A DNA stretch of 64,000 nt from NCBI GenBank assembly GCA_947452995.1, contig CANGEV010000002.1:127172-191171 (forward strand), written 5' to 3'. Positions 54,901 to 64,000 of this stretch are shown in pieces. A program made the translations under genes and the position numbers. The notes beneath the pieces are model-generated. The model was given only the letters and a program-made list of their open reading frames with translations, ran no database searches and was not told where the DNA came from. Position 1 is the first letter of the stretch. The number at the start of each line of letters is the position of its first letter. This DNA is from Chitinophagales bacterium (GTDB lineage: Bacteria > Bacteroidota > Bacteroidia > Chitinophagales > CAIODY01).

Positions 54901-55102
54901 CAAATCTTCCGATCCCGTTTTCACTAAAAAGCCAGATGAATCCTTGCTTGTCCTTCAAGACACCCGAGATCGTGGATGAAACGAGCCGTTGCTCTTGGTT
55001 ATAATACGAAAAAATATAATTTTTATTTTGTGCAAAAACAGTGTTTAAGTACAAAAATTGACACCAAATGAGTAAATTTAGGACAAGCAGTTTACGGGGC
55101 AT
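51920..55102 (-). CDS. propeller-type sensor histidine kinase (Y_Y_Y domain)
   Basis: A 1060-residue sensor kinase. A signal or anchor (about 1-24) is followed by a large periplasmic part with two-component propeller repeats (for example GFIWLFSENGIGRFDGYSF and GWLWLGSNGMGLIHYNY), a Y_Y_Y domain (about 740-820, PPGEYVFRVKVAD), a membrane helix (about 825-848), then a HisKA_3 domain with phospho-acceptor His869 (AKDLHDEVGANLSNI) and an ATPase domain (DNGIGFD, GNGLKNM). It lacks the fused receiver and AraC domains of hybrid SusR-like sensors. The ligand is unknown, perhaps a glycan. Confidence 0.93.
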   Translation of the reverse strand: MPRKLLVLNLLIWCQFLYLNTVFAQNKNYIFSYYNQEQRLVSSTISGVLKDKQGFIWLFSENGIGRFDGYSFKNISSEITSPPPSPIRLKAYAQSKETNTILFITQDYIASILPGKTKFAITQKLDPVGSSCYFIEDENNFIIHNTNAKKIIVFNSLGTLINTIDISQWPPSKIGKETINEQLVIQQKKQVVFYNYRTNKKTIYPVKSESPLDKIPKIFPSTYKNLSKCIVLNEEIYDYNLKNNQFSESQQAEDIQAQIRAASQIIASGDSIYYLRNKNSIILFKRGLPHPINLITDNSHYKGIKLIAKGMHGNLWVICEDEKMLEYDHRLNKIITVDLPLAGSGLSITNNLESIYTDGEVTWLTSPGNGLIKMEYRASMFTPYNPYQDFKSISDKSPYKLNIRTICEWQANNMLIGSLDGLLAFDNLKRKFVEPNFPTEIKKELSNLPISAILKDPEGDLWISGWHELKLICISSTTKKGQVIFAQKDASIIEGTIRSMFFDNQNNLWLGTPDNKIYKCDWHKLKKGIANPAEAILGFKPNNGDIPNFGITFNFSQPDPLRLLIACENGLIEYNYLQKKLSKKLKPKNNSIKITNIRCILNEGNGWLWLGSNGMGLIHYNYLTDSLKITNASDGLGDNYIYSIQYGKKNEIWMGTNNGLNIYNCVTNKFQRYSSIDGLQSAEFNTNASLKTSNNFLVFGGVSGINYFNPNTTLFPSFNNPIYITSIWNNGKEIPSNLNKLDLNYFDNNLKIEFAALGYLRNNEYQYAYQLEGLSSEWITCGTQREANFLKIPPGEYVFRVKVADCYGNWTYLATPLLINIKTPWFKTWWFYLIIIILVALIITLIIRSKLGQYKEMEEMRNSIAKDLHDEVGANLSNITLFLAIINQKLDSENTEAKRLLSKISNFTQSSQDAMSDIVWMINVKNDEFDNLSIKMKDYASSLSEDIPVNISFHVDPALSRQKMGMIQRKNIYLFYKEAINNALKYANASKLEIQANYKQKMLYLEIRDNGIGFDESTIKQGNGLKNMRKRAEQLNGKVNIRSKISEGTSITLICPCSNH

Positions 55103-55222
55103 AGTTGGCTAAATTACAAAAAGATAAATTTTATTAGCTTCTAAAAGATATGAACATTTACAAGACCATTAAATAGTTGTAAATCAATTATATGTGAAAA
55201 TTCTAGGCAAAGATGTGATAAA

Positions 55223-55240
55223 ATACCTAGAAATAGGTAT
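55223..55240. promoter_or_regulatory. perfect inverted repeat between sensor kinase and adhesin genes
   Basis: ATACCTA-GAAA-TAGGTAT is a perfect 7-4-7 inverted repeat. It lies just upstream of a TTTG at 55253-55256 that is spaced 20 bases from a weak TAAATGAG, before the adhesin start at 55336. This is the layout of an activator site. NarL-family regulators bind paired heptamers, so the neighbouring response regulator is a candidate; this is inference. Confidence 0.45.
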
Positions 55241-55335
55241 AGTGAATTCGCATTTGGTTCTATATTTTGCGCATCCTAAATGAGCACAAAGTTCATTTTT
55301 AGTTCATGAAAATTTTACAAACACCAATAAACAAC

Positions 55336-58300
55336 ATGAAACAAACAAACCACAAATTCTCCTGGAGATTGCGTCGTTTGGGTATTTTGGCGATTGCGCT
55401 CATTGCAGCGTTTTCGTTGAGTACGCAAGTGCGAGCGCAGGTCACAGGAACGAAAACGGTTGCTGCTAGTGGTGGGGATTACACCTCAATCGCTGCTGCG
55501 ATCACTGACTTAAACACCAATGGTGTCGGCATCGGCGGTGCTGTGATTAATGTACCTGCGGGTTGGACGGAAACTGCTCCTTCCGGCGGTTATAAGTTAG
55601 GTTCAACTACCTTGAATGCCTCGCTTAGCGCAACCAAGACCTTGACTTTCCAAAAGTCGGGTGCTGGTACCAATCCATTGTTAACTGCTTTCGTTGGGAC
55701 AATTGCAGGTGCCGGTGTAAGCACAGCCGCAACTGGTTACTCAGGTATCGGTGAAGGAATTTTTTCTTTGTCTGGAACGGACTACGTTACAATAGACGGC
55801 ATCGATTTGATAGATCCTTCAACCAACGCAACTGCGACGACGCAAATGGAATGGGGCTATGGGTTCTTCAAATTGAACTCTGCTGCTCCTTTTGATGGTT
55901 GTCAGTACAATACCATTAAGAATTGTACCATTACCATGATGGGAGGTGTGCAATCTGCGGGTATCGTATTTCAAAACTTTCAGGTTGGGGGTAGTACTGC
56001 TTTCACACCAACTGCTGTAACGGATGCGAATAGCTATAATAGATGTTATTCTAATACGATTCAAAAAATTGGTTCCGGTATTTATATTAAAGGCTATTTC
56101 AATAGTTCTGTGCTTACATATTGGGACACTAATAATGATTTCGGTGGTAGTTCTGTTGCTACGGGTAACACTATTAAATCATTCGGACCTGCTGCCACAA
56201 CAAATATTTGTAACGGTATTTACTCATTGAATCAATTGAATCTAAATGCATCTTACAATACGCTAAACAACTATAATGCTGGTGCGACTATCAATGGTAG
56301 TGCTACTGTAGCTCCCACAGCAGGATCATGCTATCAAATTTACAATGCAAATCAAACTGCCACCTCAGGTCTTCTTGAAAACGCAACTATCAAGGGTAAT
56401 ACGATTACCATGACTGGTGGTGCTGGTTCAACTGCCATGTACGGTATTTACAATTACTACAAAGGTGGTAATATGGATATCAGTAATAATGCATTTACTT
56501 GGGCTACAACTGGTACTACTACGGGTACATGGTATGCTATGTATGCTTACTACGCAACTGTGGGTGCTACAGGGTACTTCAAGAACAATTCACTGACAGG
56601 TACATTTGCAAATAGCACAGGTTCTTGTTATGGTTTTTATATGTACGCCCAATGTCAAACAAACACTGAATTTAGTGGTAATACCTTAAACAACATCACA
56701 CGTAATGCAGTAACCACAGGTACAACGTATTTATTTGCGCCTTATTACTCTACAAACTATAATACAGTAGGAACTACAACCAATATCTTTAACAATGTAA
56801 TTAACAATATTACCCTCGCTTCTACAGCAACTTCTGCTACCCTATATGCGACCTATTATATGGGGGGGAATTATAATTGTAATATTTACAATAATACCAT
56901 TTCTAACATCACCAATGCTGGTACTGCTGCGTCGGGTACTTTCTATGGTTTCTATGACTACTACTATGGAACCAATTGGAATGTATATGGTAACAACCTG
57001 AACACTGTTAACTGGGGCACTTCTACAGGAACTATCTATGGGACTTATCTATATGCATATTACGGTAATATCGTAAATTACTATAATAATAGCACCACAG
57101 GCTTAACTTCTAGTGGATCTATTTATGGCTTCTACGATTACTATCAATACAATGCAGCTACAAGTAACTATTACAACAATACCATCGCTGATTTAACAAG
57201 TAATGGAGCTACATCCATAATTTATTCGTGGTATAAATATGTTGAAACAGGAGATATCTTTATTCATCATAATACCATCAAGAATATTAAAAATGGAGCT
57301 GCAACCGCGGGAGCCTCTACTATCTATGGATTCTATGACTATGGTTATTGCCCAGTCAATGTGGGCAATATGGTTTTATATGACAATATCATCTCTGTTG
57401 GTAACAGTTCTGCAGGTGCAAATGCTTCTTCTAACTCTTCAGGTGGTTGTTATGCTTATTATAGTGCGGGTACTTCAACTGCACACCCTGTTAAATTGTA
57501 TTATAATACCTTGTCTGTTTTCGGAACTTCTGCGCAAGCAGCTTTCGGGGCGCATGGTATTTTTAATGCAAGTACAACCTATCCTGCCAAATTGGATGTA
57601 CGTAATAACCTAATTATGAACTATGCAGCTAATACGAATGCTACGCCATCAAGTAAAATGACTTGTATGCGTATTGGTGGTGCTGTGGGTACTTATTTGA
57701 ATACGGAGTATGATGCCAATTCAAACAACAATAACTATTTCCTAGCGAATGGTAGTGGTTCTTCAACCGTATATTATTATTTCTATGATGGTACAACAGG
57801 CTATAATACATTTGCTGGTATGAAGGGTGCAATTGGCGCTCGTGAATCTGCTTCATTTTCTGAAAACACTTCATTCTTAAGCAAGACTTCTTCCAATGCA
57901 AACTTCTTTAAGCCAGATCCTGCGGTTGCAACGCAAATTGAAAGTGCTGCACAACAAATCGGTACTGCATTAGTTGCTGGTGGTATCACTACCGATTATG
58001 CTGGTACGGTACGTCAAGGTAATGTGGGTTATTTAGGTAGTTCTCCTGCGGGTCCGGATATGGGTGCATATGAGGGTAACTATACAGCTCTTGACTTGGC
58101 TGCTCCAATTATTACGCATACGGCAGCTGGCTTCACTTGTAATACAGGTGACAGAACAATTACTGCGACTATCGCAGACTATACTGGGGTGGATACAACC
58201 TTAGCACCAACCATCTATTTCAAAAAGAATTCAGGTACTTGGTACAGCGCTGCTGGTACACGTACTGCGGGTTCGTATAAGTCAGGTACTTGGTCGTTTG

Positions 58301-61300
58301 TAATTGGAGCTGCTGCTATGGGTGGCTTAGTGCCTAATGATGTTGTTTCTTACTATATCGTTGCACAAGACTTAGCGACTCCATCTGCAAATATGGGTTC
58401 TTTGCCTGTCGGTGCTGTAATGACAAATGTTAATACAGTTACCACTCCTCCAACAACACCGTATTCTTATTCAATAGGTAATCAATTGTCTGGTACCTAT
58501 CCAGTAGGTGCTGGTCAGGCTGCCAATGGTGGTTTCAATACCCTTACAGCAGCCGCTGCCGCATACAATGTAAATTGCTTAAGTGGAAATATCGTTTTCT
58601 TATTGACAGATACCTTGTACAATGCAACAACAGAAACATTCCCTGTAACTTTTGGTGTGAATCCATTTGCAAGTTCATCGAATACCTTGACTATTAAGCC
58701 TGCTTCTTCTAATACGGTATATTTCCGTTCTTCAACGGCAACAGGTTTTATTAAGTTGAATGGTGCAGACTATATCACAATCGATGGTTCAAATAATGGA
58801 TCTACTTCTCGCGATTTGAATTTTGTTAATACCTCTACTGCTGCGAATGCTGCAATTTGGTTAGCTTCATTAGGTGGTGCGAATAGTGGTGCTACTTATA
58901 ATACCGTGAAGAATTGTAATATTTGGGCGAATGCTGCACAATCTTCTTCTACGAATATTTATGGTATCGTTTCTTCAACTACAGGTGCACAAACCTCAGC
59001 TGGTGAAAACAATGATAACAATACGTTCCAAAATAACAACATTCGTAAAGTATGGATTGGTATTTCATGTCTAAATAGTGCAACAAATAAATCCTCTAAC
59101 GTTGTAATTAAGAATAACGTGATTGGTGCACAATCAGCTCCATATACACAAAGTACTTCTGTTGCGCCTTATTATGCCGTAACTGATTTTGGTGTGGAAG
59201 TTGATAATGCGTTGAACTTTAATATCCAAGGGAATGACATTGATGGAGTATTCTCTACAGGTACGAACTATTATCCAACGGGTATTCGTGTTGGTGTAAA
59301 TGCTACTGGTAATATCGATGGTAATAAAATACACGGTATGTATATCAATACAGGTGGTTGGGGTGCTTATGGTATCCACATAAATGGCGCTTCAGCTGGT
59401 GTTACGATTAAAAATAACATGATTTATGATATCATGACTGAAAACTATTCGTCATCATCTACAACGTATAATGCTTTTGGTATCCGCTTGTCTGTGGCTA
59501 CAACGAATACTAAAATCTATAATAATTCTATTTATTTAGCAGGTACAGTTTCTTTGAATACTTCTTCAGCAATGTCGGCGTGTTTATTGTCTGTAACAGC
59601 TCAAACCGGCTTAGAAGTAAAGAATAACATCTTTGTAAACGAGATGAAGTCTACTGTAGCAGGTTCTCAATTCTACTCAGTATGGTGGGCTGTAGCTCCA
59701 ACCTTTACTTCATGGGATTATAATGATTATTATGGAACAACATCTGCAAGTACTCCTTATGGTGCATACAATGTTGGTTATGTAAATGGTGTTTCAACAT
59801 CAACTATGACTGCATTTAAAGCTGCTATGGGTGCTGGTGTAGATGCGAATTCTTTGAATTTGCCTGTACCATTTGTTTCTGCAACCGACTTGCATTTGAA
59901 TTTTGGTACGACTCCTACATTATTTGAATCAGGTGGACAAACATTAGCTGCTGTAACAACTGACTTTGATGGTCAAAGCCGTCCTGGTCCTGCTGGTTCT
60001 GTGAATGGCGGTGCTACTGCAAGTGATATTGGAGCGGATGAGTTTGATGGTTTCCCATTACCACACTGTTCTACTATTACACCTGGAACAACAGTTTCTT
60101 CTGCTAATCCAATCTGTTCTGGATGGCCTTTCACGCTTTCATTGAGCGGTGCAAGTAATCCTACGTTGATTGGTGGTTTGAACTTCCAATGGATGAAATC
60201 TACCAATGGTGGTACTACATGGAGCGTAATTCCAGGTGCTACTAACCCTACATACAATAACCCTGGTATTACAGTTGCGACCATGTACCATTGCGTAATC
60301 GGTTGTAACTATAACCCTGGTGTTTATGATTCTTCAGCTAACGTCAGCGTTACCTTAAATACGTATGTAAACTGTTATTGTCAGTCTACACACTATACGG
60401 ATTATAACTATCCTGCTTCTAACTATACCGTGTATGGTAAGATTTTACAAGTTCAATTGGGTACGATTAACTATACAAACCCTGCTACACAATTCGTTGC
60501 TCCTTACTATACTGCAGTACCGAATACAGTTAACACCAATATCATTGCTGGTCAAACCTATACTTTAAGTGTTCGTTGTGATTATGGTTATTTTGGTATT
60601 TTAGCATGGATTGACTGGAATGCAAATGGTGTATTTGACGCTTCTGAATATTATAATTTAGGATCTACGAGTACCGGTACTACAGGTTCATCTCAGACTT
60701 TATCAATGCAAATTGTTGCTCCGGTAACGATTCCTACGGCAGCAGCAAAGATTCGTCTTCGTACTAACTATTATAGTTATATTGGTTATGCAGGACCTGG
60801 TGATGCATGTACGAATGGTACGAGTAGTTCTACAGCACCATTCTATTATGGTGAAACGATGGATTATTTCTTGAATTTGATTGGTTTGCCGGCAACACCT
60901 GCTAACCCAACTTTAAGTGCAGTTCCTGTTAGTTGTATTGCAGGTACTACAATTGTACCTACAGGTACTCCTGCTACTGGTGTTGATTGGTACTGGCAAA
61001 ATTCTGCTACAGATACTTTCCATACTTCTGCAAATCTTGTTAGCGGTCCTTTAAGTATTTATGCAAATGGAACATATTATATCCGTGCATATAATTCAGC
61101 TTTCAATATTTGGTCAACAGGTGCTGGTTCTATCACAGTAAACAGTTTCCCTGCAGGTCCTAATGCACCAACAACTCCAGTTGCTGCAGCTAATCCTGCA
61201 TGTTCGTCTGGTACTACAGTAACAGTTGCTTCTGCTCCAGCAGGTGAAACCTACTATTGGCAAACAAGTACTGGTACATTCAGTCAAAGTAATAATGCAA

Positions 61301-64000
61301 GTAATCCATTAACGGTTACAACAAACTCTACTGTTGTAGTTCGTTCATTGGATAATACTTCAGGTTGTTGGTCGAATCCATCAAGTTTAAACGTTACAAT
61401 TTTACCTACAATTACAGGTGCTTCATTCAATGTGACGAGTTCTGCAACGTGTGCTAACGTTGGTGATGGAACGATTTTGGTTGTTCCTGGTTCAAACCCT
61501 CCATTATTACCTTGGTATTATAATGACTTCAATGCTGCATTTACAAACAATGCGTCTGCTCAAGTCTTTGGTACAGGTACAGTAAGTAGTGGTAAGTTGA
61601 TTATGACACAGAATGCTGCAAGCCAAGCGGGTGGCGGTATTCAAGTGTTTAATCCGTCTGCGCTTAATGCAAATGCATTTGACATTAATTTCGATATCGT
61701 TACATTATATGGTAACGGTTATGCTGATGGTATTTCGTATAGCTTCGGTGACGACGTTGTGCAAATTCCTAGCCCAGCTACCAACGGTACTAATCCTGAA
61801 AATGGTTCTGGTACGAAGTTGAAATTAGCTTTTGATGAATATGCAAATGGTAGTAATGCCCCTGGTATTTATTTGATGTACAATTGTAATGTGTTGAACC
61901 AAACGTCTACAACTCCTGGTGTTTTAGCTTATAATGCATCAACTTCATGGACTAACTCAAGTTCTACTACGTATAAAACAACGCATATTCAGATTACTAT
62001 TAACACAGCTGGTCAAGTAACAGTTAAGGTAAATGGGACTCCTGTTTTTACGAACATTCAATTACCGAATGGTTATTTAGCAACCAATAAATCTAACTGG
62101 TCGCATGTATTTGTTTCTCGTACGGGAGCTGTATATGATGAACACTCGATTGATAATTTCGATGTGAAATATTATGATGTAAACTATTATGCATATAGCG
62201 TTAATTCGGGTTCTACTTGGCAAACTGCTAATAACTTCAACTTGAATGCTGGTACATATCCTGTTTGGATCACGTATAATTCAAACCAAGCATGTTCAGT
62301 TAATTTGGGTAATGGTACTATAACAGCGCCTATCTTCAATTTAACTTCAACAAGTGATAGTATGTGTACGTATTATTCAATGGTTCCTACTTTGAATTTA
62401 TCGCCAACTTTCGCTGCTGACTCATTCAAATGGGAGAGTTCTCCTCTAGGTACTAATACCTGGTCAGTAATTACTGGTGCACGTTCTGGCTCATATACTC
62501 CTGCAACTTATACAAGTTCGTTGGATTATAGATTGAGTTTGAATTGTGGTACAGGTGTTGCGTCAACAACTAAATATCAAACTGGTGTTAAGTCAACTTA
62601 TGCAGTTACACCAACTATTACATCGACTTCTCAAACAGTTACGCCTTGTGGTATTGGTACAGCTACCTTGAATGCAACTGCCTCTAGTGGTGCAACACCT
62701 CAATGGTTGCAAACTAGTTCAATGTCGGTTCCATTAGCTCTTGGAGGGACGTATACTACTCCAACATTATCAAGTACTACGAATTATTATGTTTCGGCAT
62801 CACAAGGTGGTACAATGTTTAACTTAGGTTTGGCTAACTATGTGGTTAACTCAACAAACTCCGGTTTCTCTGATATCGGTTTGATGTTTGATGCTACAGT
62901 TCCATTCTTATTACAGTCTGTTGCCGTATATCCAATAAACACTACTGCTGGTCCTGCTACCATTACTGTAGCAGTGAAGAATGCAGCTGGTACTGTATTG
63001 CAAAGCACTACACTCAACATTACATCTTGTCTTTCTTCAAGCCCTGTTAAAACGGTGCTTCCATTAAACTTTAACGTTCCTGCAGGAACCGGAAATAGAT
63101 TAGTGGTAACTGCAGTTACAGGTTTGACTGGTTTAATTCGTGAGGTGACCACTGGTTATACTTACCCTTATACTATACCAGGTATTGCAAGTATCACATC
63201 AGCTTATACTAGTGGTGCTTCTACAAGCTACTACTACTATTTCTATGATTGGAAATTGTCTACTGGTTGTGCGTCTACGCCGCAAGCTGTTCCTGCTGTT
63301 GTTATTACGGCTCCGTCTATTACGGCTTCTGTGACACCTGCTACAGATACGGTATGTGCTGGAGGAAGTTCAAGCTTGAACGTAACTTCATCGAATTCTA
63401 ATTATACGTATACTTGGACTCCAGGTTCTTTGAGTGGTGCAGCGCAAACTGTAACACCAACTCCGACGACTACAGTTCAAACTAAAAATTACTATCGTGT
63501 TAATGCAATTGATGCTGGAACAGGTTGTAAAAACAAGGATTCAGTATTGGTGGTAGTAAACCCTAACCCTTCTGCTGTTACTGTTACACCAGTATCACCG
63601 CATATGCTCGTTGGTTCACCTGCACAGTTAACTGCGACAGGAGGTACGAATGGATCTACAGGTTTGGCTATTATTGGAACTGGTACGACTCAAAATTCAA
63701 GCTCAGTATATCCTTCTCCTTATGGGTTGTATTATGGTTCTTCTCATGAACAATATATTATCACTGCTGCAGAATTGACGGCTGCTGGTATTCCTGCTGG
63801 TCAGATTACTTCTTTGGCCTTTAACTTAGCGTCAGTAGCTAATACTACATACAATTATCAGTATTTCAATATCCAAATGGGTAATACAAGTACTGCTAAT
63901 TTCTCTACTGCAGCTTTGGTAACCACTGGTCTAACACAAGTATATACAAATACTGCCGGGTTTATGTTAACAGGTTCAGGTTGGAAGACTTACACATTTA
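55336..64000 (+). CDS. giant secreted adhesin-like protein, probable type IX cargo (3' end beyond window)
   Basis: One frame stays open for at least 2888 codons, from the ATG at 55336 to the window edge. Residues 1-35 are a signal peptide (cleavage after VRAQ). A first beta-helix-like part covers about 110-350; about twelve tyrosine-rich repeats of 30-38 residues (about 354-760) follow, then an Ig-like region (about 924-1035), a second beta-helix part (about 1136-1435), an Ig-like domain, a GEVED domain (about 1690-1850, WIDWNANGVFD and FYYGETMDYF), two Ig-like repeats, a ConA-like lectin domain (about 2056-2285) and further beta domains. Type IX C-terminal signals would lie outside the window. 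It probably acts in surface adhesion or glycan binding. Confidence 0.92.
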   Translation, partial: MKQTNHKFSWRLRRLGILAIALIAAFSLSTQVRAQVTGTKTVAASGGDYTSIAAAITDLNTNGVGIGGAVINVPAGWTETAPSGGYKLGSTTLNASLSATKTLTFQKSGAGTNPLLTAFVGTIAGAGVSTAATGYSGIGEGIFSLSGTDYVTIDGIDLIDPSTNATATTQMEWGYGFFKLNSAAPFDGCQYNTIKNCTITMMGGVQSAGIVFQNFQVGGSTAFTPTAVTDANSYNRCYSNTIQKIGSGIYIKGYFNSSVLTYWDTNNDFGGSSVATGNTIKSFGPAATTNICNGIYSLNQLNLNASYNTLNNYNAGATINGSATVAPTAGSCYQIYNANQTATSGLLENATIKGNTITMTGGAGSTAMYGIYNYYKGGNMDISNNAFTWATTGTTTGTWYAMYAYYATVGATGYFKNNSLTGTFANSTGSCYGFYMYAQCQTNTEFSGNTLNNITRNAVTTGTTYLFAPYYSTNYNTVGTTTNIFNNVINNITLASTATSATLYATYYMGGNYNCNIYNNTISNITNAGTAASGTFYGFYDYYYGTNWNVYGNNLNTVNWGTSTGTIYGTYLYAYYGNIVNYYNNSTTGLTSSGSIYGFYDYYQYNAATSNYYNNTIADLTSNGATSIIYSWYKYVETGDIFIHHNTIKNIKNGAATAGASTIYGFYDYGYCPVNVGNMVLYDNIISVGNSSAGANASSNSSGGCYAYYSAGTSTAHPVKLYYNTLSVFGTSAQAAFGAHGIFNASTTYPAKLDVRNNLIMNYAANTNATPSSKMTCMRIGGAVGTYLNTEYDANSNNNNYFLANGSGSSTVYYYFYDGTTGYNTFAGMKGAIGARESASFSENTSFLSKTSSNANFFKPDPAVATQIESAAQQIGTALVAGGITTDYAGTVRQGNVGYLGSSPAGPDMGAYEGNYTALDLAAPIITHTAAGFTCNTGDRTITATIADYTGVDTTLAPTIYFKKNSGTWYSAAGTRTAGSYKSGTWSFVIGAAAMGGLVPNDVVSYYIVAQDLATPSANMGSLPVGAVMTNVNTVTTPPTTPYSYSIGNQLSGTYPVGAGQAANGGFNTLTAAAAAYNVNCLSGNIVFLLTDTLYNATTETFPVTFGVNPFASSSNTLTIKPASSNTVYFRSSTATGFIKLNGADYITIDGSNNGSTSRDLNFVNTSTAANAAIWLASLGGANSGATYNTVKNCNIWANAAQSSSTNIYGIVSSTTGAQTSAGENNDNNTFQNNNIRKVWIGISCLNSATNKSSNVVIKNNVIGAQSAPYTQSTSVAPYYAVTDFGVEVDNALNFNIQGNDIDGVFSTGTNYYPTGIRVGVNATGNIDGNKIHGMYINTGGWGAYGIHINGASAGVTIKNNMIYDIMTENYSSSSTTYNAFGIRLSVATTNTKIYNNSIYLAGTVSLNTSSAMSACLLSVTAQTGLEVKNNIFVNEMKSTVAGSQFYSVWWAVAPTFTSWDYNDYYGTTSASTPYGAYNVGYVNGVSTSTMTAFKAAMGAGVDANSLNLPVPFVSATDLHLNFGTTPTLFESGGQTLAAVTTDFDGQSRPGPAGSVNGGATASDIGADEFDGFPLPHCSTITPGTTVSSANPICSGWPFTLSLSGASNPTLIGGLNFQWMKSTNGGTTWSVIPGATNPTYNNPGITVATMYHCVIGCNYNPGVYDSSANVSVTLNTYVNCYCQSTHYTDYNYPASNYTVYGKILQVQLGTINYTNPATQFVAPYYTAVPNTVNTNIIAGQTYTLSVRCDYGYFGILAWIDWNANGVFDASEYYNLGSTSTGTTGSSQTLSMQIVAPVTIPTAAAKIRLRTNYYSYIGYAGPGDACTNGTSSSTAPFYYGETMDYFLNLIGLPATPANPTLSAVPVSCIAGTTIVPTGTPATGVDWYWQNSATDTFHTSANLVSGPLSIYANGTYYIRAYNSAFNIWSTGAGSITVNSFPAGPNAPTTPVAAANPACSSGTTVTVASAPAGETYYWQTSTGTFSQSNNASNPLTVTTNSTVVVRSLDNTSGCWSNPSSLNVTILPTITGASFNVTSSATCANVGDGTILVVPGSNPPLLPWYYNDFNAAFTNNASAQVFGTGTVSSGKLIMTQNAASQAGGGIQVFNPSALNANAFDINFDIVTLYGNGYADGISYSFGDDVVQIPSPATNGTNPENGSGTKLKLAFDEYANGSNAPGIYLMYNCNVLNQTSTTPGVLAYNASTSWTNSSSTTYKTTHIQITINTAGQVTVKVNGTPVFTNIQLPNGYLATNKSNWSHVFVSRTGAVYDEHSIDNFDVKYYDVNYYAYSVNSGSTWQTANNFNLNAGTYPVWITYNSNQACSVNLGNGTITAPIFNLTSTSDSMCTYYSMVPTLNLSPTFAADSFKWESSPLGTNTWSVITGARSGSYTPATYTSSLDYRLSLNCGTGVASTTKYQTGVKSTYAVTPTITSTSQTVTPCGIGTATLNATASSGATPQWLQTSSMSVPLALGGTYTTPTLSSTTNYYVSASQGGTMFNLGLANYVVNSTNSGFSDIGLMFDATVPFLLQSVAVYPINTTAGPATITVAVKNAAGTVLQSTTLNITSCLSSSPVKTVLPLNFNVPAGTGNRLVVTAVTGLTGLIREVTTGYTYPYTIPGIASITSAYTSGASTSYYYYFYDWKLSTGCASTPQAVPAVVITAPSITASVTPATDTVCAGGSSSLNVTSSNSNYTYTWTPGSLSGAAQTVTPTPTTTVQTKNYYRVNAIDAGTGCKNKDSVLVVVNPNPSAVTVTPVSPHMLVGSPAQLTATGGTNGSTGLAIIGTGTTQNSSSVYPSPYGLYYGSSHEQYIITAAELTAAGIPAGQITSLAFNLASVANTTYNYQYFNIQMGNTSTANFSTAALVTTGLTQVYTNTAGFMLTGSGWKTYTF

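Noticed and set aside
56395-57640. Possible CRISPR or DNA tandem array
   Set aside because: The repetition is at protein level with variable DNA and no constant repeat-spacer structure.
55819-63152. Several short frames on both strands inside the giant adhesin
   Set aside because: They are low-complexity shadows of the adhesin frame and have no start signals or domains.
1-64000. Insertion sequences, prophage genes or rRNA
   Set aside because: No transposase, integrase, phage structural gene or rRNA stretch is visible anywhere in the window.

Overview
The window reads as a chromosomal segment of a Bacteroidota bacterium, probably of the Chitinophagales/Sphingobacteriia side, though the genus cannot be fixed from sequence alone. 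The evidence is the type IX secretion/gliding core (PorP/SprF-like, GldK, GldL, GldM, GldN), Bacteroidota-specific families (DUF4270, DUF3098, a GlgA-like half protein), lipid A synthesis (LpxD), futalosine menaquinone synthesis (MqnC), and repeated use of the Bacteroidota promoter -7 element TAnnTTTG instead of a TATAAT box. DNA is AT-rich and genes are tightly packed. There are three tRNAs (Phe, His, Leu), no rRNA, no CRISPR array and no insertion sequence.

Layout. 1-7.4 kb: GlgA-like/DUF4270/glmS operon, a membrane glycosyltransferase, a secreted SGNH/PKD protein and mqnC. 7.4-9.7 kb: a membrane-anchored RCC1 double-propeller protein on the minus strand. 9.8-15 kb: O-methyltransferase, glucosaminidase, hpt, polA. 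14.9-20.9 kb: the type IX secretion core porP-gldKLMN with a well-formed promoter before gldK. 21-26 kb: clpC, STAS protein, RNase Z, rdgB and an unknown gene. 26-34 kb: purC, comA, rocD, hflX, a 3-hydroxyanthranilate dioxygenase/SDR pair and fabH. 34-42 kb: HD hydrolase, lpxD, ftsX-DUF3098-uppP-M23 peptidase, panC, thiH. 42.4-46.7 kb: tRNA-Phe, then a sulfur-themed run (APS-kinase-like, TauE/SafE exporter, persulfide-dioxygenase/rhodanese fusion, Crp/Fnr regulator). 46.8-51.1 kb: tRNA-His, mreBCD, trigger factor, tRNA-Leu. 51.2-64 kb: a two-component system (response regulator plus a large propeller-type sensor kinase) divergent from a giant secreted adhesin whose frame is still open at the window edge after 2888 codons.

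How the parts connect. The envelope theme is strong: GlmS (amino-sugar precursor), LpxD, UppP, MreBCD, FtsX, an M23 peptidase and a glucosaminidase build and remodel the wall and outer membrane, while PorP/GldKLMN forms the machine that would export the giant adhesin and perhaps the SGNH/PKD protein. The most notable features are the giant adhesin with about a dozen tyrosine-rich beta-helix-like repeats, the two-component system and perfect inverted repeat beside it, the 14-repeat RCC1 protein, and the sulfur gene run with an altered APS kinase and a cysteine-bearing Crp/Fnr protein. Comparisons with other families come from recalled family knowledge; no database was searched.
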